This document shows positions 1 through 5,714 of a DNA stretch of 5,714 bases, in pieces. The notes under the pieces were generated by a model, which worked only from the letters and a program-made list of their open reading frames with translations, did no database searches and was not told the origin of the DNA. Made by a program: the position numbers and the translations under genes. The number at the start of each line of letters is the position of its first letter. The stretch's first letter is position 1. The DNA is from Deltaproteobacteria bacterium (lineage in GTDB: Bacteria; Bdellovibrionota; UBA1018; UBA923). The stretch is from contig JACQAX010000035.1 in NCBI GenBank assembly GCA_016194795.1, positions 1 to 5,714 of the forward strand. Reading direction: 5' to 3'.

Positions 1-596
1 CGAATCTGAAAGACCCGACCGAGGCCGCCGCCGCCTGGCGTCTGGCGATGGCCTGCTACTTCGTGGGTTTTCGCCTCACCCCCGAGCGCGACGCGAAAGC
101 GGAGCTTTACTCCGAGGGCCGCGCCGCCGCCTTCATCGCCGCGCGCGAGCACGACAAGTGCGCGGCCTGCCATTTCTGGGGCGCCATCGACCTCGCGCTC
201 CTGGGCCAGGCCGTCGGCGCGCTCAAGATGCTTTTTGCCCTGGGCGAGCTGCGCGACCATCTCAAGCTCGTCAACGAGCTCGACCCGCGCTACGCCTTCG
301 GCGGCGCCCATCGCATGCTGGGCATGATCGAGTGGAAGCTGCCCGGGATTCTCGGCGGCAGCAACGACCGGGCGCGCGAGCATTTCGAGAAGGCGCTCGC
401 GATCGCGCCCGACGAGCCCCTCAACTATCTTTTTCTCGCGCGCATGCAGGCCGAGGATCTCGACGACCACGAGGGCGCCGCCAGCACCGCGCGCCGGGGC
501 CTGGACGTGCCCACGCCGCCCGACGAGCGCCTGGAGTCGCTCGAAGCGCTGATGGATTTGAAGCAGCTCCTCGAAAAAGAGTCGCAAAAACGCTGA
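1..596 (+). CDS. TPR/TatT-like helical-repeat protein, 5'-truncated by the window
   Basis: The reading frame is open from base 3 to the TGA at 594-596, giving 197 residues with no stop. The ATG at 48 lies inside a frame that continues upstream (NLKDPTEAAAAWRLA precedes it), so the true start is outside the window. The protein is rich in amphipathic helices. The stretch around LDPRYAFGGAHRMLG, then the P-G-GSNDRAREHFEKALAIAP segment, matches the TPR pattern of the TatT family (TRAP-associated TPR proteins typified by Treponema Tp0956): a Gly/His/Leu-Gly turn, a Gly-Gly-rich loop, then a helix pair ending in a proline. TatT proteins are periplasmic partners of TRAP transporters, but no TRAP permease or P subunit is visible here and the signal peptide, if any, is missing. 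A KCAACHFW segment carries a lone CxxCH at 159-173. A generic TPR protein is the alternative call. The next gene starts 58 bp downstream with its own -10 box. Confidence 0.7.
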   Translation, partial: NLKDPTEAAAAWRLAMACYFVGFRLTPERDAKAELYSEGRAAAFIAAREHDKCAACHFWGAIDLALLGQAVGALKMLFALGELRDHLKLVNELDPRYAFGGAHRMLGMIEWKLPGILGGSNDRAREHFEKALAIAPDEPLNYLFLARMQAEDLDDHEGAASTARRGLDVPTPPDERLESLEALMDLKQLLEKESQKR

Positions 597-597
597 G

Positions 598-627
598 CTG
601 CCCGACGGCCCCGGTATGGGATATAAT
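598..627 (+). promoter_or_regulatory. Predicted sigma70-type promoter for the protease gene
   Basis: TATAAT at 622-627 is a perfect -10 consensus, in an AT-rich island of an otherwise GC-rich sequence. The best -35 match, CTGCCC at 598-603, agrees at three of six positions with an 18-bp spacer, so it is weak. There is no TGn extended -10. Initiation is expected near 633-636, giving a leader of about 20 nt before the ATG at 655. Because the ATG at 616 lies in the promoter itself, this site argues against that codon as the start of the next gene. Confidence 0.5.
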
Positions 628-644
628 GGAAGGTGCCTGTATCC

Positions 645-650
645 GGGGGG
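645..650 (+). promoter_or_regulatory. G-run ribosome binding site that fixes the protease start
   Basis: A run of six G residues ends 4 nt before the ATG at 655. It can pair with the CCUCC anti-Shine-Dalgarno using one G-U wobble. It favours 655 over the in-frame upstream ATG at 616, which has no purine-rich site and would put 13 extra residues before a good signal peptide. Confidence 0.55.
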
Positions 651-654
651 ATTT

Positions 655-1854
655 ATGCAGGTTATCCGCCTCACAAGCGTTCTCGCCCTTGCGCTCGCGA
701 TGCACGCGACCTGTCCGCTCGCGCTCGGCGACGAGGAGAAGCTCAGCGAGCAGGACAAAGCCGCCAAGGCGGCCTGCACGACCATCGGCGCGGACGTCAC
801 CTCGCCGCCGTCGCTTCCGGCCGATTATCCCGTGCGCTCGCAGGGCGACTTCAACGCCTGCCAGAGCTACACGGCCACGCTCATGGCCGACTCGTGGCTC
901 ATCAAGAACAAGAAGGTGGCGGCGAGCTACCGCACGTCGCCGGTGGCGAGCTACTTCCGCTTCCTCAAGGGCAAGGGGGCCACGCTCGACTCCGAGCGCC
1001 TGGGCGACGCGTTCGGCGGAACCCCCTCCAGCTCGCTCGACGTCGCGATTCGCCCGCCCGGCAAGGCGTGCTCCAACGAGGCGCTCAAGGACATCGACCC
1101 CGAGAAATTTTTCGATTACAGCGAGCAGCTCCGCAAGTGCCAGGTGCGCTACAAGGCGCTGCTCGCCGATGCGTCCAAGAACAACAAGACCGTCGACGAC
1201 AACGCCCGCGCGGCGCTGCTCAACGAAGCCCAGTGCGTGATCGCCAACGAGCTCAAGGTCAAAGGCCTCGCCTACGACTCGCTCCAGCTCGCCAAGCTGC
1301 TCGAGTCGAAGCATTACGGCGACATCCTCTACGACATCATCGACAAGGCCTGCGCCAAGCCGGGCATGGAGGTCGCGACCGACGGGATGCCGGCGCTGAC
1401 CGAGGTTTCGCTCTACGAGCAGAAAAAAGACGCCACCGGCAAGTTCAGCTACAAGCTGCTCCCCGAGAACTTCAGCAAGATCAAAAAATCGGTGGTCGAC
1501 GCGCTCTCCGCCGGCAACCCGGCGGCGATGGCCTACTGCTCGAAATATCTCAAGACCACCGACCCCGAAGACCTCGAGATGATCTATCCGCCCGAGCGGC
1601 CCAACGCCTTCGCGACGTACGCGACGACGTCCAAGTTCGACGTCCCGAAGCTCACCGAGAAGTGCGGCCCGCACGTGAGCCCGGTCACGCGCCGCGAGTG
1701 GCACAACGGCGCCTGCATGTACCTCGTGCACAACTCCTGGGGCATGGACTGCAAGGTGTACGATGCGAGCCGCAAGAAGAACTGCGACAAGGGCAAGCTC
1801 TGGGTCCGGGAGAATGAGCTTTTCGAAAACATCATCTCGGTGTCGACATTCTGA
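655..1854 (+). CDS. Secreted papain-like (C1 family) cysteine protease
   Basis: This is a 399-residue exported cysteine endopeptidase. A Sec signal peptide spans residues 1-25 (MQVIRLTSVLALALAM, then PLALG before DEEKL). The papain active-site block is at residues 60-69, VRSQGDFNAC: the oxyanion Gln is Q63 and the nucleophile C69, with the same six-residue spacing as papain Q19/C25. The C-terminal block has H340 in CGPHVS and the N360-SWG motif, equivalent to papain H159 and N175-S176-W177. About 270 residues separate Cys and His, against 134 in papain, so a large helical insertion lies between, probably around residues 140-270. Only some 20 residues lie between the signal peptide and the expected mature N-terminus, too few for an I29-type propeptide. 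Apart from C69 the mature part has ten cysteines, enough for five disulfides. The arrangement around YLVHNSWGMDC and GKLWV resembles secreted papain-like proteins of Bdellovibrio relatives. The start was chosen from the RBS and signal peptide. The stop overlaps the next gene. Family assignment is firm; substrate is unknown. Confidence 0.88.
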   Translation: MQVIRLTSVLALALAMHATCPLALGDEEKLSEQDKAAKAACTTIGADVTSPPSLPADYPVRSQGDFNACQSYTATLMADSWLIKNKKVAASYRTSPVASYFRFLKGKGATLDSERLGDAFGGTPSSSLDVAIRPPGKACSNEALKDIDPEKFFDYSEQLRKCQVRYKALLADASKNNKTVDDNARAALLNEAQCVIANELKVKGLAYDSLQLAKLLESKHYGDILYDIIDKACAKPGMEVATDGMPALTEVSLYEQKKDATGKFSYKLLPENFSKIKKSVVDALSAGNPAAMAYCSKYLKTTDPEDLEMIYPPERPNAFATYATTSKFDVPKLTEKCGPHVSPVTRREWHNGACMYLVHNSWGMDCKVYDASRKKNCDKGKLWVRENELFENIISVSTF

Positions 1855-2300
1855 TGAAAGCGCTCCACGCCACTCTTGCTCTCGCCGTGATTCTGGCAAC
1901 CCTCGCGCCGGCCCGCGCCGACGAGCGTCTCGTCCTGGCCGTCGGTCCCCGCTCGGTGTCGCTTGTCGACTCCGACAAGCTCGACGCCGTCCTGAGCGAG
2001 GCGTGCGTCCCGCCCGAAGCCCATTGCCAGGCCCGCGACGCGCTCGCGCGGGCAAAACTGCTGGCAACGCAGCCGCGACGGCCGTCGCCATTCGCGGGCG
2101 CCGAAAACGGCGCTCTCGTCTGCCGTGAGCTTGGCGGCGCCGTGACGATGGGTCGGGACCCGAAGGGCAATGAGCTGGGCCTCTGCCGATTTGCCGACGA
2201 CTCGCTCGTCGGAAGCTCGAGCCTCGCCGCGGCGGCCCGCCCGCACGAGCCCCCCGCGAATCGCGCCCTTCGAAAAGCGAAGAGCCCCTCCCCTAAATAA
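1854..2300 (+). CDS. Small secreted DUF333-like protein, translationally coupled to the protease
   Basis: This 148-residue protein starts at the ATG at 1854-1856, which shares its A with the protease stop TGA (TGATG), so translation is probably coupled by re-initiation. The signal peptide is residues 1-22 (LALAVILATLAPARA, cleavage before DERL). Residues 85-120 carry the recognisable core, NGALVCRELGGAVT then GNELGLCRFADDSLV. Its N-x-A-x2-C...GG...G-x3-G-x-C-x-F-x-D pattern follows the DUF333 domain, whose function is unknown. Cysteines are C51, C58, C90 and C111, an even number that fits two disulfides in an oxidising compartment. The last 20 residues are basic and Pro/Ala-rich and look disordered. 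Expression presumably depends on the protease promoter, as I see no separate one. Tight coupling suggests a role linked to the protease, such as chaperone, inhibitor or substrate adaptor, but that is inference. The domain call is moderate; the gene itself is well supported by start overlap and signal peptide. Confidence 0.75.
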   Translation: MKALHATLALAVILATLAPARADERLVLAVGPRSVSLVDSDKLDAVLSEACVPPEAHCQARDALARAKLLATQPRRPSPFAGAENGALVCRELGGAVTMGRDPKGNELGLCRFADDSLVGSSSLAAAARPHEPPANRALRKAKSPSPK

Positions 2301-2311
2301 GCGGGAGAGGC
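2284..2311. terminator. Imperfect hairpin between convergent genes, possible two-way terminator
   Basis: GCCCCTCCC at 2284-2292 pairs with GGGAGAGGC at 2303-2311: eight base pairs with one internal C-A mismatch and a 10-nt AT-rich loop that contains the TAA stop of the upstream gene. It lies in the 42-bp gap between two convergent genes, where a shared terminator is expected. Neither side has a strong T-tract (CCTTGCCTT on plus, CTTCGCTTTTCG on minus), so it would be a weak intrinsic terminator. A second small hairpin, CTTCG-AAAAG-CGAAG, lies just upstream at 2268-2282, inside the end of the plus-strand gene. Confidence 0.4.
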
Positions 2312-2342
2312 CCTTGCCTTCGTGAGCTTCGCTGACTGCGCG

Positions 2343-2849
2343 TTAGCGCGTGCAACCCTGGGCGACGCACTCATAGCCGGTGGCCTGCTCGCACTCGAAG
2401 AGCGCGGTGTCCTGGGCATACGAAGCGTAGTAATCGGTCGCCGAGTACGTGAGGCCGTTGGCCGGGCTCTGCGCGTAGCAGGTCACGTAACGGACCGGAT
2501 AGCCCGGGCGCGGATACGGATACGGGATCGGGCGCGGGCGCGGACGCGGGTGCCACGGGCGCGGATAGCCGTGGCCGGGATAACCGTGGCCCGGGTTACC
2601 GGGATGCCCCGGATGGCCGGGGTGACCCGGGTAGCCCGGATGACCGGGACGATCAAGCTCGGTCTCGTCGCCCACGATCCCATTGTCGTCGCCGGCGACC
2701 TGAGTCTCGGTGGCGATCTGTTCGTCGAGCGTGGCGGCGTCGACGAGATTTTTCGGCAACTCGGTCGCGATCGTCTGTGCGAACGACGACTGCATTCCGA
2801 CCAAGGCGCTGCAAACGGCAAAAGCTGCGATCCATTTCTGTTTCATCAT
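2343..2849 (-). CDS. Secreted protein with collagen-like His-rich PGX repeats and a four-Cys C-terminal domain
   Basis: This is a 168-residue exported protein of unknown function. A Sec signal peptide spans residues 1-24 (KQKWIAAFAVCSALVGMQ, cleavage after SSFA). C13 lies in the hydrophobic core but is not in a lipobox, so a lipoprotein is unlikely. Residues 25-67 are acidic and probably disordered. Residues 68-88 are seven Pro-Gly-X triplets (X = H,Y,H,H,H,N,H), followed by GHGYP twice, then an alternating X-Pro run at 97-115 (RPWHPRPRPRPIPYPYPRP). The C-terminal part, about 120-168, has C124, C153, C161 and C166 with a YAQDTALFEC helix and an ending in GC-T-R. This resembles small four-Cys domains I associate with Bdellovibrio-type secreted proteins, though I cannot name the family. 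The ATG at 2849 is favoured over the adjacent ATG at 2846 by RBS spacing. The gene is convergent with the protease unit and divergent from the activase gene. A cell-surface, metal-binding or adhesive role is only inference. Confidence 0.78.
   Translation of the reverse strand: MMKQKWIAAFAVCSALVGMQSSFAQTIATELPKNLVDAATLDEQIATETQVAGDDNGIVGDETELDRPGHPGYPGHPGHPGHPGNPGHGYPGHGYPRPWHPRPRPRPIPYPYPRPGYPVRYVTCYAQSPANGLTYSATDYYASYAQDTALFECEQATGYECVAQGCTR
2586..2648 (-). repeat. Seven degenerate 9-bp tandem units encoding Pro-Gly-X
   Basis: The 63 bp consist of seven 9-bp units, each encoding Pro-Gly-X inside the secreted protein. On the plus strand the units read as variants such as CCCGGATGG, CCGGGGTGA and CCCGGGTAG. 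Most variation falls at third codon positions (CCC/CCG, GGT/GGC) and in the X codon, so the peptide is more conserved than the DNA. This suggests an older repeat held by selection on the protein, not a fresh slippage product. Confidence 0.75.
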
Positions 2850-2858
2850 GGCTGTGAT

Positions 2859-2864
2859 CTCCTC
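2859..2864 (-). promoter_or_regulatory. Ribosome binding site of the repeat-containing secreted protein
   Basis: On the minus strand this reads GAGGAG within AGAGGAGA, a strong Shine-Dalgarno match. It lies 9 nt before the ATG at 2849 and 12 nt before the second ATG at 2846, so the first ATG of the MMKQK start is preferred. It is the clearest Shine-Dalgarno site in the window. Confidence 0.7.
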
Positions 2865-3016
2865 TATGGCGAGCTGTTAGAGCAAGAGCGATGCCAAGTG
2901 GACGACCATCCGAAAAACTGCATTTTTGCCGGAAAAAGATGCGGTTCGCGCAAAGTACGCGCGTGGTGCGTTCCGAATCCGTTCGTGGGCTCGAGGCCAG
3001 AGCGACACCAGAGATC

Positions 3017-3045
3017 GTGTAATTTATCTAAACGCGCCGCATAAT
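3017..3045 (+). promoter_or_regulatory. Tentative promoter for the dehydratase-activase gene
   Basis: CATAAT at 3040-3045 matches five of six bases of the -10 consensus. GTGTAA at 3017-3022, 17 bp upstream, matches three of six for the -35. TTTATCTAAA at 3023-3032 and TAAACT at 3071-3076 are competing AT-rich candidates, so the exact site is uncertain. Confidence 0.25.
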
Positions 3046-3086
3046 CGTAGACACCACTCCGCAGCGTCCCTAAACTATTTCCACTC

Positions 3087-5714
<2,628 letters not shown>

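Larger units (their letters stand above)
2850..3086. promoter_or_regulatory. Divergent intergenic region with 10-bp-phased A/T tracts
   Basis: These 237 bp separate two genes that point away from each other, so both promoters should be here. AAAAA at 2913-2917, TTTTT at 2923-2927 and AAAAA at 2933-2937 are spaced exactly 10 bp apart, the arrangement that gives intrinsic bending. The flanks of the last two (GCAT at 2920-2923, ATGC at 2939-2942) also form an imperfect inverted repeat. On the minus strand TTGGCA at 2892-2897 matches five of six bases of a -35 box, but no good -10 follows at 16-18 bp, so I do not call that promoter. No convincing small gene or RNA is visible. Confidence 0.4.

Noticed and set aside
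616..654. Upstream in-frame ATG at 616 as start of the protease
   Set aside because: It overlaps the TATAAT box, lacks a ribosome site and would add 13 residues in front of a well-formed signal peptide.
158..1240. A 360-codon plus-strand frame crossing from the TPR gene into the protease gene
   Set aside because: Its translation is extremely Arg/Pro/Ala-rich, typical of an out-of-frame reading of GC-rich coding DNA, and it would overlap two well-supported genes and the promoter between them.
421..2091. A 556-codon open frame on the minus strand
   Set aside because: It runs antisense across three plus-strand genes and their promoter, has an Arg/Ala/Val/Gly-rich translation and shows no domain or signal peptide.
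2338..2352. GC-rich palindrome CGCG-TTAG-CGCG at the end of the repeat-protein gene as a terminator
   Set aside because: It has only four Watson-Crick pairs, overlaps the stop codon and is not followed by a T-run; CG-rich palindromes of this size are common by chance here.
2322..3044. A 240-codon plus-strand frame opposite the PGX-repeat protein
   Set aside because: Its apparent repeats (RVARMTG-like) are the reverse complement of the Pro-Gly-X units. The minus-strand gene has a strong ribosome site and signal peptide, this frame has neither.

Overview
The window is GC-rich, gene-dense bacterial chromosome. It holds five protein genes and no RNA gene, CRISPR array, insertion sequence or phage feature that I can support. 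The organism is probably Gram-negative: three neighbouring genes start with Sec-type signal peptides and encode proteins with even numbers of structural cysteines. The papain-like protease and the small secreted proteins resemble families I associate with Bdellovibrionota and other former Deltaproteobacteria. That placement is an inference from protein style, with low to moderate confidence.

Layout: (1) Positions 1-596, plus strand, are the 3' end of a TPR/TatT-like helical-repeat gene whose start lies outside the window. (2) Positions 655-1854 encode a secreted C1-type (papain-like) cysteine protease with every catalytic residue in place. It sits behind a perfect TATAAT box and has almost no room for a propeptide. 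(3) Positions 1854-2300 encode a small secreted DUF333-like protein whose start codon overlaps the protease stop (TGATG), so the two form a coupled two-gene unit. (4) A 42-bp convergent gap with an imperfect hairpin separates this unit from the minus-strand gene at 2343-2849. That gene encodes a secreted protein with a collagen-like, histidine-rich (Pro-Gly-X) segment, an (X-Pro)n segment and a four-cysteine C-terminal domain. (5) Positions 2850-3086 are a divergent intergenic region, AT-richer than its surroundings, with three 5-bp A/T tracts spaced exactly 10 bp apart. (6) Positions 3087-5714, plus strand, are the first 876 codons of a very large gene that runs off the window. It encodes two tandem BadF/BadG/BcrA/BcrD (HgdC-type) ATPase domains, a four-cysteine cluster and the start of a DUF2229 domain, in the manner of fused 2-hydroxyacyl-CoA dehydratase activators.

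Functionally the window splits in two. Genes 2-4 look like an exported set: a protease, a coupled small partner and a low-complexity surface or periplasmic protein. Gene 5 is a cytoplasmic, oxygen-sensitive radical-enzyme activator, unrelated in role. The most interesting hypothesis is that the overlapping small protein serves the protease as a separate folding or inhibitory partner in place of the missing propeptide. Nothing here proves a new system.
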